Shown piece after piece: positions 24,877 to 32,293 of a stretch of DNA of 64,000 nucleotides. Within the stretch, counting starts at the first letter, position 1. Each line of letters begins with the position of its first letter. Origin of the DNA: Streptomyces coeruleorubidus (GTDB lineage Bacteria > Actinomycetota > Actinomycetes > Streptomycetales > Streptomycetaceae); NCBI RefSeq assembly GCF_008705135.1, contig NZ_CP023694.1, positions 3,100,001 to 3,164,000 of the forward strand, read 5' to 3'. The notes under the pieces are model-generated. The model searched no databases. It was not told where the DNA came from and worked only from the letters and a program-made list of their open reading frames with translations. The translations under genes and the position numbers were made by a program.

Positions 24877-25575
24877 ATGCGCAGGTTCCCCAGGTACGGC
24901 GGCGGCTGGTTCGGCAATCCGGCCGACGCCGCCATGGCGGCCGTCACGGTGTTCGCCCTGTGCTCCGGGACATGGCTGCTGCGCAACGGCGCCGAGACGC
25001 CCGCCCCGCCGCAGCCCTCCGCCGCGCAGGCCCGCGCCGGGCAGGACGGCCGGGCGGGACAGGACGGCCGGGCGGGACAGGACGGCCGGGCCCGTGAGCG
25101 GCCCGGCGTGCCCGCGCTGCCGCCCTCGCCGCCCGACCGCATCCGCATCCCGGCGATCCGGGTGGACGCGCCCCTGACCGGGCTCGGTCTGACGAGGACC
25201 GGCAGTCTCGACGTACCGCCCGCCGAGCGGAAGAACCTCGCCGGCTGGTACGAGGCCGGCACCACGCCCGGCGAGCGGGGCACCGCGATCGTCGCCGGCC
25301 ACGTCGACAACGCCGACGGCCCGGCCGTCTTCTACCGCCTCGGCTCCCTGACCAAGGGCCGCACGATCGAGGTGGACCGGCGGGACGGCAGCGTCGCGGT
25401 GTTCACCGTGGACGCCGTCGAGGTGTACGCGGCGAAGGACTTCCCCGACGAGAAGGTCTACGGCGCCGCCCACCGCCCCGAACTGCGGGTCATCACCTGC
25501 GGCGGCGGCTACTCACGCGGCTCCGGATACCAGGGGAACGTCGTGGTCTTCGCGCATCTGACCGGCAGCCGGTGA
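24877..25575 (+). CDS. Class F-type sortase
   Basis: The 232-residue transpeptidase has one N-terminal membrane helix (DAAMAAVTVFALCSGTWLL, about 13-31). A Pro/Ala/Gly spacer contains three tandem GQDGRA units. The sortase barrel begins near RIRIPAIRVDAPL. Catalytic His142 is in IVAGHVDN and Cys208 is in RVITCGGGY. The usual active-site Arg region near the end reads GYQGNVVVFAHL, with no Arg at the expected place, so the Arg must come from elsewhere or be lacking. ATG 24877 has AGGAAAGGG upstream. The last 63 bp overlap the convergent HxlR gene. Confidence 0.85.
   Translation: MRRFPRYGGGWFGNPADAAMAAVTVFALCSGTWLLRNGAETPAPPQPSAAQARAGQDGRAGQDGRAGQDGRARERPGVPALPPSPPDRIRIPAIRVDAPLTGLGLTRTGSLDVPPAERKNLAGWYEAGTTPGERGTAIVAGHVDNADGPAVFYRLGSLTKGRTIEVDRRDGSVAVFTVDAVEVYAAKDFPDEKVYGAAHRPELRVITCGGGYSRGSGYQGNVVVFAHLTGSR
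25035..25092 (+). repeat. Three tandem 18-bp units inside the sortase gene
   Basis: The 18-bp unit GGGCAGGACGGCCGGGCG (second and third copies GGACAGGACGGCCGGGCG-like) is repeated three times in frame and encodes GQDGRA x3 in the spacer between membrane anchor and catalytic domain. Copy number changes would only alter linker length. Confidence 0.8.
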
Positions 25576-25905
25576 TCCTCCCAGGACGTTGCCCCTCCCC
25601 CAGGCCCCCAGCGGTTCCAGTGCCTCGTTCAGGGAGACGCCCCGGGGTGTCAGCGAGTACTCCACGCGGGGCGGCACCTCGTCGTACGCCTCGCGGTGCA
25701 CCAGCCCGTCGGCCTCCATCTCCCGCAGGTGCGAGGCGAGCACCTTCTCGGTGATCCCCGGCAGCTCTCGGCGCAGCTCGCCGAAGCGGCACGGCCGTTC
25801 GTTCAGCGCCCAGAGGATCAGCACCTTCCACTTGCCGCCGATCACGTCCATCGCCGCGTCGATCCCGCAGACGTACGCCCCCGGCCGCCGCCCCGTCGTC
25901 TCCAT
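25513..25905 (-). CDS. HxlR-family transcriptional regulator
   Basis: The 130-residue winged-helix protein has the HxlR pattern: early Cys (YVCGIDAAMDVIGGKWKVLILW), FGELRRELPGITEKVLASHLREMEADGLV as the recognition helix and wing, and YSLTPRGVSLNEAL. HxlR proteins are small redox/aldehyde-responsive regulators. ATG 25905 follows a GGGGAGGG RBS. The gene is divergent from the imine-reductase-like gene, with a 14-bp palindrome in between. Its 3' end overlaps the sortase gene on the other strand. Confidence 0.88.
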   Translation of the reverse strand: METTGRRPGAYVCGIDAAMDVIGGKWKVLILWALNERPCRFGELRRELPGITEKVLASHLREMEADGLVHREAYDEVPPRVEYSLTPRGVSLNEALEPLGAWGRGNVLGGSPAAGQMREDHDVPLVSGAA

Positions 25906-25962
25906 GCCCGAACCCTCCCCTTCTCCTGCCTGGACCCTTCCCCCGGGGTAACCACCCACTTC

Positions 25963-25976
25963 CAAGTACGTACTTG
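25963..25976. promoter_or_regulatory. Palindromic operator, likely for HxlR
   Basis: CAAGTACGTACTTG is a perfect 14-bp palindrome centred in the 104-bp gap between the HxlR regulator and the divergent oxidoreductase. Position and symmetry fit an HxlR dimer controlling both genes. Confidence 0.65.
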
Positions 25977-26009
25977 AGCGGGCGCTCCCCTCGGACGAGC
26001 CTAAACGCC

Positions 26010-26912
26010 ATGACCGACAACGCAGTTGTTTCCCGCACCCCTCTCACCGTCCTCGGCACCGGCGACATGGGCACGGCCCTGGCCCGCGCCTGGCTGGCCG
26101 CAGGACACCCGGTGACCGTCTGGAACCGCACCGCCTCCCGGGCCGAACCCCTCGCCGCCGAGGGCGCCACCCTCGCCCGGACAGCAGCTGAGGCGGTGGC
26201 CGCGAACCGGCTCGTGGTCGTCTGTCTGCTCGACGACGTCTCCGTGGGCGAGGCCCTCGACGGGGCCGCTCTCGCGGGGCGGGACCTGGTGAACCTCACC
26301 ACGGGCACGCCCGGCGAGGGCCGCAGCCGCGCCGCCTGGGCCGAAGCGCGCGGCGCCCGCTTCCTGGACGGCGGGATCATGGCCGTCCCGCCGATGATCG
26401 GAGCCCCGGAGTCCGGCGGGTACGTGTTCTACAGCGGCTCCCCCGAGCTGTTCGAGGAGCACCGGGACACCCTCGCCGTCCCGGCCGGCACCCGGTACGT
26501 CGGGGCCGACCCGGGCTTCGCCGCGCTGCACGACGTGGCGCTGCTCAGCGCGATGAGCGGCATGTTCGCGGGTGTCACGCACGCCTTCGCGCTGATCCGC
26601 CCGGAGGACATCGCCCCGAAGGACTTCGCGCCGCTGCTCGTGGACTGGCTGACCGCGATGGCCCCCGCCGTGCACCAGACCGCCGACCAGCTCCAGAGCG
26701 GCGACTACACCAGGAACGTCGTCTCCAACCTCGCCATGCAGGTCGCGGGCAACGCCACGCTGCTGCGCACGGCCGGGGAGCAGCGGGTGAGCCCGGAGCT
26801 GCTGACGCCGTACATGGCGCTGATGGAGCGGCGCCTCGCCCAGGGACGCGGCGACGAGGACGGCACGGGGATCATCGAGCTGCTGGACCTGCGGGCGGGG
26901 GCGTCCTCCTAG
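26010..26912 (+). CDS. NAD(P)-dependent imine-reductase-like oxidoreductase
   Basis: The 300-residue protein belongs to the 6-phosphogluconate/hydroxyisobutyrate dehydrogenase superfamily, imine reductase branch. A Rossmann start TVLGTGDMGTALARAWLAAG with VTVWNRTASRA is followed by VNLTTGTP and the conserved GGIMAVPPMIGAPESG. The helical C-domain (FAALHDVALLSAMSGMFAG) follows. The usual catalytic Lys of true dehydrogenases is not apparent, as is typical for imine reductases. It should reduce a cyclic imine or a related carbonyl with NADPH. No clear RBS lies before ATG 26010. HxlR control is expected. The stop codon TAG is part of the direct repeat flanking the miniature element. Confidence 0.85.
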   Translation: MTDNAVVSRTPLTVLGTGDMGTALARAWLAAGHPVTVWNRTASRAEPLAAEGATLARTAAEAVAANRLVVVCLLDDVSVGEALDGAALAGRDLVNLTTGTPGEGRSRAAWAEARGARFLDGGIMAVPPMIGAPESGGYVFYSGSPELFEEHRDTLAVPAGTRYVGADPGFAALHDVALLSAMSGMFAGVTHAFALIRPEDIAPKDFAPLLVDWLTAMAPAVHQTADQLQSGDYTRNVVSNLAMQVAGNATLLRTAGEQRVSPELLTPYMALMERRLAQGRGDEDGTGIIELLDLRAGASS

Positions 26913-26918
26913 TACCGC

Positions 26919-27099
26919 CTAGGGCGTGTCCGTAAAGTCCCGTCGTTCGCCCGGAGGGCGGGCCCCGCGGCGTCCGGTGCGTGCTCTCGGCGTGCCGGGC
27001 GGACGCCCGCGTACTGGTTGTACGCGGGTGTTCGACCGGTGCGGCGAGAGTGCGTGCCGGGCGTCGCGGGGCAGGCGGGACTTTGCGGACACGCCCTAG
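26919..27099. mobile_element. Miniature inverted-repeat element (181 bp)
   Basis: The ends CTAGGGCGTGTCC and GGACACGCCCTAG are perfect terminal inverted repeats. The similarity continues inward: GTAAAGTCCCG against GCAAAGTCCCG, then CCCCGCGGCGTCCGG against CCCCGCGACGCCCGG, so arms of about 80 nt pair imperfectly. A 10-bp direct repeat CTAGTACCGC flanks it (26909-26918 and 27096-27105, sharing CTAG with the terminus). No ORF is inside. Similar palindromes with GGGCGTGTC ends are common in Streptomyces. Confidence 0.75.
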
Positions 27100-27109
27100 T
27101 ACCGCGGCA

Positions 27110-27892
27110 CTAGGCCAGCCACTGCTCGTACGCCAGGTTCGCCACCAGCGCGAACACCACCGTCAGCAGCACGACGCGGACGAAGCCGCTGCCCCGCTTC
27201 AGGGCGGTGTGGGCGCCGAGGGTGCCGCCCGCCAGGTTGAACACGGCCATCAGGGCGGCCAGTTGCCACAGGACCGCGCCCTGCCAGGCGAAGGTCGCGA
27301 GGGCGCCGGCGTTGGTGCAGCAGTTGACGATCTTGGCGGTGGCGGAGGCCGTGACGAGGTCGAGGTGGAGCACGGCGGTCAGGGCGAGGACCAGGAAGGT
27401 GCCGGTGCCGGGGCCGATGAGACCGTCGTAGAAGCCGATGCCGAGGCCCGCGAGGCCGATCGCCGCGAGGATCCGGCGCCGGGAGGCCGGGCCGGTCGCG
27501 GGGGCCGTGCCGAAGGCGGGCCGCAGGATCACGAACGCGGCGACCCCGAGCAGCACCACCATGATCACCGGCTTGAGGACGTCGGTGCTCATCCCGGCGG
27601 CGAAGAAGGCCCCGGCGGACGATCCGGCGAGCGCGGCCAGCCCGATGCGCACCGCCGTACGGACATCCACCGGGGCCTTGCGGGCGTATGTCACCGCCGC
27701 GCCCGTCGTGCCGACGATGGCCACCGCCTTGTTGGTGCCCAGGGCGTGCGCGGCGGGGGTGTGCGACGGCAGCCCGAGCAGCAGCACCGGCAGCAGCAGG
27801 AGCCCGCCGCCGCCGACCACGGCGTCGATCCACCCGGCGGCGAGAGCCGCGACGCAGAGCACGGCGATCATGGTCAGCGATATGTCGGGCAT
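27110..27892 (-). CDS. TauE/SafE-family membrane permease
   Basis: The 260-residue integral membrane protein has about eight helices and both family repeats: AAGWIDAVVGGGGLLLLPVLL with GTNKAV in the first half, and GFYDGLIGPGTGTFLVLAL in the second half. Members export sulfite, sulfoacetate or other small anions. Here it is divergent from the nitrite reductase operon, so export of nitrite or sulfite, both reduced by siroheme enzymes, is a reasonable but unproved guess. ATG 27892 begins the conserved N terminus. Its stop abuts the miniature element. Confidence 0.9.
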   Translation of the reverse strand: MPDISLTMIAVLCVAALAAGWIDAVVGGGGLLLLPVLLLGLPSHTPAAHALGTNKAVAIVGTTGAAVTYARKAPVDVRTAVRIGLAALAGSSAGAFFAAGMSTDVLKPVIMVVLLGVAAFVILRPAFGTAPATGPASRRRILAAIGLAGLGIGFYDGLIGPGTGTFLVLALTAVLHLDLVTASATAKIVNCCTNAGALATFAWQGAVLWQLAALMAVFNLAGGTLGAHTALKRGSGFVRVVLLTVVFALVANLAYEQWLA

Positions 27893-27904
27893 GATCGGGA
27901 GCTT

Positions 27905-27988
27905 ATGCGACGGCTGTGCGACCCTGTCCTCACAGGCCGCCGTCGCCGCACTCCAGGAACCCTCACATCCGGCCCCGGCCCCCGCTGA
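27905..27988 (+). CDS. Possible 27-codon ORF upstream of the nitrite reductase operon
   Basis: ATG 27905 with GGGAG just upstream opens a 27-codon, Arg-rich frame (begins MRRLCDPVLTGRRRRTPG) ending at 27988, directly before the GlnR-like box. The spacing of RBS to ATG (4 nt) is short and the box lies downstream, so it is probably not on the operon mRNA. It is listed only because no other gene occupies the gap. Confidence 0.15.
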   Translation: MRRLCDPVLTGRRRRTPGTLTSGPGPR

Positions 27989-27995
27989 GGGCAGC

Positions 27996-28033
27996 GTTCC
28001 CCGTGGGAAACAGTCGTGATGCTGCCGGGTAAC
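27996..28033 (+). promoter_or_regulatory. GlnR-like box upstream of nitrite reductase operon
   Basis: Half-sites GTTCC, GAAAC, GATGC and GTAAC are spaced by exactly 6 nt each. They follow the GlnR order gTnAC-n6-GaAAC-n6-gTnAC-n6-GaAAC, with a perfect first b-site. It lies 24 nt before the first ATG of the operon. nirB of S. coelicolor is a classical GlnR target. Confidence 0.65.
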
Positions 28034-28056
28034 ACCGGCACCGCACGCTCGAGTAC

Positions 28057-29274
28057 ATGACCTCGAATGAGCGTGTGGTGGTGATCGGCACCGGCCTCGC
28101 GGGCGTACGGCTCGCCCGGCGGCTCGGTGAGCTCGGCACGCCCGCGTTGCTGATCGGCGAGGAGGAGCACCGGCCCTACAACCGGGTGCTGCTCGCCGAG
28201 GTGCTGGCCGGACGTTACAGCCCCGAGGTGATCGCCCTGCCCGCGCCCGCGCAGGCCACGCGCGGCCGGGTCGTCGGCATCGACCGCGACGGACGGACCG
28301 TCGAGTGCGACGACGGCACGGTGATCGCATACGACCGGCTCGTCCTCGCCACCGGATCCAACCCCGTCCTGCCGCCCCTGCGGGGCCTGTTCACCCCCGA
28401 CCACGTGCTGCCGGAGGGCGTCCACGCCTTCCGGACCATGGACGACTGCCTGGGCCTGTCCAAGGCGGTCCGGCCGGGGGCGAAGGCGGTCGTCATCGGC
28501 GGCGGGCTCCTCGGGGTCTCCGCGGCCCGCGCGCTCGCCCTGCGCGGCGCCCAGGTCGTCCTCGCCCAGCAGTCCGAGCGGCTGATGGAGCGCCAGCTCG
28601 ACCCGGCCGCCTCCAAGCTGGTCAAGCGGCACCTGACCGACCTGGGCGTCGAGGTGCACACCGAGTGCCGCGTCCGGGACGTGCGCTGCGTCGGCGGCGC
28701 CGTCCGCTCCGTGGAGATGGCCGACGGGTTCGCGCTCGACGCCGACCTCGTCGTCGTGGCCTGCGGGGTCCGCCCCCGGGTGGGTCTCGCGCAGGCCGCC
28801 GGCCTCGACGTCCGCAAGGGCGTCGTCGTCGACGACGAGCTGCGCACCTCCGACCCGTACATCCACGCCATCGGGGACTGCGCCCAGCACGACGGCGTCC
28901 TCTACGGCCTCGCCGCTCCCGCACTCGAACAGGCCGACGCGCTCGCGGAGCTGCTCGCCGGCGACGCGGACGCCCGCTACACCGGCACCCGCTCCCTGAC
29001 GCGACTCACCCTGAACGGGCACGACAGCCCCTTCGACCTCGCCGCGTTCGGCGAGACGGAGGCGCTCCCGGGCGACGACGTCGTCCAGCTCGCCGACGCC
29101 ACCCGCGGCACGTACCGCAAGGTCGTCGTCCGCGACGACCGCCTGGTCGGCGGGGTCCTCGTCGGCGAACTCGGCACCGTCGGCGCGCTGGCGCGCGCCT
29201 GGGAGGGAGCAGAGCCGCTCCCCTCCGACGGTGGCCCCCTGCTCCACCTGCTTACCAATGATGGAGGCTCCTGA
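28057..29274 (+). CDS. FAD/NAD(P)H oxidoreductase, nitrite-reductase associated
   Basis: The 405-residue flavoprotein resembles the N-terminal half of NirB. Its FAD fold is VVIGTGLAGVRLARRLGELG, the NAD fold is AVVIGGGLLGVSAARALALRG (about 146-166), and the closing motif is PYIHAIGDCAQHDG. It lacks the [2Fe-2S] and siroheme domains. It is the first gene of the operon, its stop overlapping the nirB start by one base (TGATG). It may bring extra electron input to nitrite reduction or be a diverged duplicate of the NirB front half. Confidence 0.88.
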   Translation: MTSNERVVVIGTGLAGVRLARRLGELGTPALLIGEEEHRPYNRVLLAEVLAGRYSPEVIALPAPAQATRGRVVGIDRDGRTVECDDGTVIAYDRLVLATGSNPVLPPLRGLFTPDHVLPEGVHAFRTMDDCLGLSKAVRPGAKAVVIGGGLLGVSAARALALRGAQVVLAQQSERLMERQLDPAASKLVKRHLTDLGVEVHTECRVRDVRCVGGAVRSVEMADGFALDADLVVVACGVRPRVGLAQAAGLDVRKGVVVDDELRTSDPYIHAIGDCAQHDGVLYGLAAPALEQADALAELLAGDADARYTGTRSLTRLTLNGHDSPFDLAAFGETEALPGDDVVQLADATRGTYRKVVVRDDRLVGGVLVGELGTVGALARAWEGAEPLPSDGGPLLHLLTNDGGS

Positions 29275-31871
29275 TGTCCACGGACACCCCCACGATCGTG
29301 CTCGTCGGCCATGGCATGGTCGGCCAGCGCTTCCTCGAAGCGCTCGCCGAGCGCGGCCTGACCGCCACGCACCGCGTGGTCGTGCTCTGTGAGGAGCCGC
29401 GTCCTGCCTACGACCGCGTGCAGCTCACCTCGTACTTCTCGGGCAAGACGCCCGAGGACCTGTCCATGACGGACCTGCGGTTCATCGAGGACCACGGCAT
29501 CGAGCTGCGCGTCGGTGACCCGGCGGAGACGATCGACCGCGAGGCGCGCAGGGTGACCGCCCGCTCCGGTCTCGTCGTCGACTACGACGTGCTCGTCCTG
29601 GCCACCGGCTCGTACCCCTTCGTGCCGCCGGTCCCCAACAAGGACGCCGAGGGCTGCTTCGTCTACCGCACGATCGAGGACCTCCTCGCCATCGAGGAGT
29701 ACGCCAAGAAGGCGACGACGGGTGCCGTGGTCGGCGGCGGTCTGCTCGGTCTGGAGGCCGCGGGCGCGCTGAAGGGTCTCGGACTCACCTCCCACATCGT
29801 GGAGTTCGCGCCCCGCCTGATGCCCGTCCAGGTCGACGAGGGCGGCGGCGCCGCACTGCTGCGCACCATCGAGGAGATGGGCCTGAGCGTCCACACGGGC
29901 GTCGGCACGCAGGAGATCGTCGTCGGCGAGGACGGCGCCGTGACCGGCATGAAGCTGTCCGACGGCTCCGAACTCTCCACCGACCTGGTGGTGTTCTCCG
30001 CCGGTGTCCGCCCCCGCGACCAGCTCGCCCGCGACTGCGGCCTGACGGTCGGCGAGCGCGGCGGCATCGCGGTCGACGAGCAGTGCCGCACGGTGAACGA
30101 CCCGCACGTGTTCGCGATCGGCGAGTGCGCGCTGGCCGCCGACGGCCGGGTGTACGGCCTGGTCGCGCCCGGTTACGAGCAGGCCGAGACCGCGGCCGCG
30201 ACGATCGCGGCGGACGAGGCCGCCTTCACCGGCGCCGACCTGTCCACCAAGCTGAAGCTGCTCGGCGTGGACGTGGCGTCCTTCGGCGACGCGCACGGCA
30301 CCGCCGAGGACTGCCTCGACGTCGTCTACTCCGACTCCCGCGCCGGCCTGTACAAGAAGCTGGTCATCGGCCGCGACGGCACGCTGCTCGGCGGCATCCT
30401 GGTCGGCGACGCGGAGGCCTACGGCACGCTGAAGGCGTTCACCGGCTCGGTCCCGCCGGTCGCGCCCGAGGCCCTCGTCCTGCCCGCCGGTGCGGGCGCC
30501 CCGGCGCAGCTCGGCCCGTCCGCGCTGCCGGACGACGCGATCATCTGCTCCTGCCACAACGTCTCCAAGGGCACGATCCGCGGCGCGGTCACCGACCACC
30601 AGTGCACGACCGTGCCCGAGGTGAAGAAGTGCACCAAGGCCGGCACCGGCTGCGGCTCCTGCGTCAAGGTCCTCGGCCAGCTCGTCACCGCCGAGCTGGA
30701 GGCCAGCGGCGTCGAGGTCGACAAGGGCCTGTGCGGCTGCTTCTCGCAGACCCGCGAGGAGCTGTACGAGATCGTCCTCGCCCTTCGCATCAACACCTAC
30801 CAGGACCTGCTGGACCGCCACGGCCGCGAGGAGGCCAGGGGCGGCAACGGCTGCGAGATCTGCAAGCCGGCCGTCGGCTCGATCATCGCCTCCCTCGCTC
30901 CGACGATCGGCGCGAGCGGCTACGTCCTCGACGGTGAGCAGGCCGCCCTCCAGGACACCAACGACCACTTCCTGGCCAACCTCCAGAAGAACGGCTCGTA
31001 CTCGGTCGTCCCGCGCATCCCCGGCGGTGAGATCGCCCCGGAGAAGCTGATCGTGATCGGCGAGATCGCCCGCGACTTCGGCCTCTACACGAAGATCACC
31101 GGTGGCCAGCGGATCGACATGTTCGGCGCCCGCGTCGAGCAGTTGCCCCTGATCTGGGCCCGCCTGGTCGACGCCGGCTTCGAGTCCGGCCACGCCTACG
31201 GCAAGTCGCTGCGCACGGTGAAGTCCTGCGTCGGCCAGACCTGGTGCCGCTACGGCGTCCAGGACTCCGTCCGCATGGCGATCGACCTGGAGCTGCGCTA
31301 CCGGGGCCTGCGCTCCCCGCACAAGCTGAAGTCGGCCGTCTCCGGCTGCCAGCGCGAGTGCGCCGAGGCCCAGTCGAAGGACTTCGGCGTGATCGCCACC
31401 GCCAACGGCTGGAACCTGTACGTCGGCGGCAACGGCGGCGCCACGCCGCGCCACGCGGACCTGCTCGCGCAGGACCTGTCGGACGCCGAACTGGTCCGCC
31501 TGATCGACCGGTTCCTGATGTTCTACATCCGTACGGCCGACCGCCTGGAGCGCACCTCGACCTGGCTGGAGCGGATCCCCGGCGGCCTGGAGCACGTACG
31601 GGACGTCGTCGTCCATGACTCGCTCGGCATCTGCGACGAGCTGGAGAAGCTGATGCAGGCGCACGTCGCGCACTACCGCGACGAGTGGGCCGAGACCATC
31701 AACGACCCCGAGAAGCTGGCCCGGTTCGTGTCCTTCGTGAACGCGCCGGACACCCCCGACCCGGTCGTCGCGTTCGTGCCCGAGCGCGACCAGATGAAGC
31801 CCGACCTGCCGCTGCTGTCCATCGGTATGCGACCCGCCGAAGACGTACTGGAAGGAAGCGCCCAGCGATGA
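29274..31871 (+). CDS. nirB: Nitrite reductase [NAD(P)H] large subunit
   Basis: The 865-residue enzyme has the full NirB order: FAD and NAD(P)H domains (IVLVGHGMVGQRFLEAL; AVVGGGLLGLEAAGAL), a BFD-like [2Fe-2S] domain (CSCHNVSKG ... CTKAGTGCGSC, about 423-465), then nitrite/sulfite reductase ferredoxin-like and siroheme-[4Fe-4S] domains. Siroheme/cluster cysteines are C652 and C658 (CVGQTWC) and C692 and C696 (SGCQREC). It reduces nitrite to ammonium in the cytoplasm. The stop overlaps nirD (ATGA). The iron-chelatase gene at 12.7 kb could supply siroheme. Confidence 0.96.
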   Translation: MSTDTPTIVLVGHGMVGQRFLEALAERGLTATHRVVVLCEEPRPAYDRVQLTSYFSGKTPEDLSMTDLRFIEDHGIELRVGDPAETIDREARRVTARSGLVVDYDVLVLATGSYPFVPPVPNKDAEGCFVYRTIEDLLAIEEYAKKATTGAVVGGGLLGLEAAGALKGLGLTSHIVEFAPRLMPVQVDEGGGAALLRTIEEMGLSVHTGVGTQEIVVGEDGAVTGMKLSDGSELSTDLVVFSAGVRPRDQLARDCGLTVGERGGIAVDEQCRTVNDPHVFAIGECALAADGRVYGLVAPGYEQAETAAATIAADEAAFTGADLSTKLKLLGVDVASFGDAHGTAEDCLDVVYSDSRAGLYKKLVIGRDGTLLGGILVGDAEAYGTLKAFTGSVPPVAPEALVLPAGAGAPAQLGPSALPDDAIICSCHNVSKGTIRGAVTDHQCTTVPEVKKCTKAGTGCGSCVKVLGQLVTAELEASGVEVDKGLCGCFSQTREELYEIVLALRINTYQDLLDRHGREEARGGNGCEICKPAVGSIIASLAPTIGASGYVLDGEQAALQDTNDHFLANLQKNGSYSVVPRIPGGEIAPEKLIVIGEIARDFGLYTKITGGQRIDMFGARVEQLPLIWARLVDAGFESGHAYGKSLRTVKSCVGQTWCRYGVQDSVRMAIDLELRYRGLRSPHKLKSAVSGCQRECAEAQSKDFGVIATANGWNLYVGGNGGATPRHADLLAQDLSDAELVRLIDRFLMFYIRTADRLERTSTWLERIPGGLEHVRDVVVHDSLGICDELEKLMQAHVAHYRDEWAETINDPEKLARFVSFVNAPDTPDPVVAFVPERDQMKPDLPLLSIGMRPAEDVLEGSAQR

Positions 31872-32218
31872 CCCTGGCACCCGAGACCACTGATCTGAAG
31901 GTCGAACTCGCTCTGGACGGCGACTGGTTCGCGGTCTGCGACCTGAGCATGCTGCTCCCGGGCCGCGGGGTGGCGGCACTCCTGCCGGACGGCCGCCAGG
32001 CGGCGATCTTCCGGGACCGCTCCGGTGAGCTGTTCGCCGTCGACAACCGCGACCCGTTCACCGGCGCGGCGGTCCTCTCCCGCGGCCTGACCGGCACCCA
32101 CCAGGGCCGCCCGTTCGTCGCCTCGCCCCTGCTCAAGCAGCGCTTCGACCTGGCGTCCGGGCAGTGCCTGGACGACGAGGAGGTACAGGTGGCGACGTAC
32201 AAGGTGCGCACCGCGTAG
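31868..32218 (+). CDS. nirD: Nitrite reductase small subunit NirD
   Basis: The 116-residue protein has a Rieske-like fold of the NirD type (WFAVCDLSMLLPGRGVAALL ... GELFAVDNRDPFTGAAVLSRG). Like other NirD proteins it lacks the Cys-His cluster ligands. It stabilises or activates NirB. Start ATG 31868 overlaps the nirB stop by four bases. A strong terminator follows 22 nt after the stop, marking the operon end. Confidence 0.95.
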   Translation: MTLAPETTDLKVELALDGDWFAVCDLSMLLPGRGVAALLPDGRQAAIFRDRSGELFAVDNRDPFTGAAVLSRGLTGTHQGRPFVASPLLKQRFDLASGQCLDDEEVQVATYKVRTA

Positions 32219-32240
32219 CAACGAGGCGAACGCCCGGCTC

Positions 32241-32270
32241 GGAAACACCCCTCCCCGGAGGGGTGTTTCC
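32241..32270 (+). terminator. Terminator of the nitrite reductase operon
   Basis: GGAAACACCCCTCC and GGAGGGGTGTTTCC form a perfect 14-bp stem with a 2-nt loop directly after nirD. No U-tract follows, as usual in Streptomyces. Confidence 0.85.
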
Positions 32271-32293
32271 GTTGCGCCCGGCAAACTGGGGTC

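Noticed and set aside
25035..25092. Direct repeats as a possible CRISPR-like array
   Set aside because: They are adjacent 18-bp coding repeats with no spacers. The same holds for 33211-33262 and 58018-58042. No cas genes are in the window.
26981..27988. Large plus-strand frame across the TauE gene and the miniature element
   Set aside because: It is antisense to a well-formed eight-helix permease, is His/Arg/Gly-rich and has no RBS.
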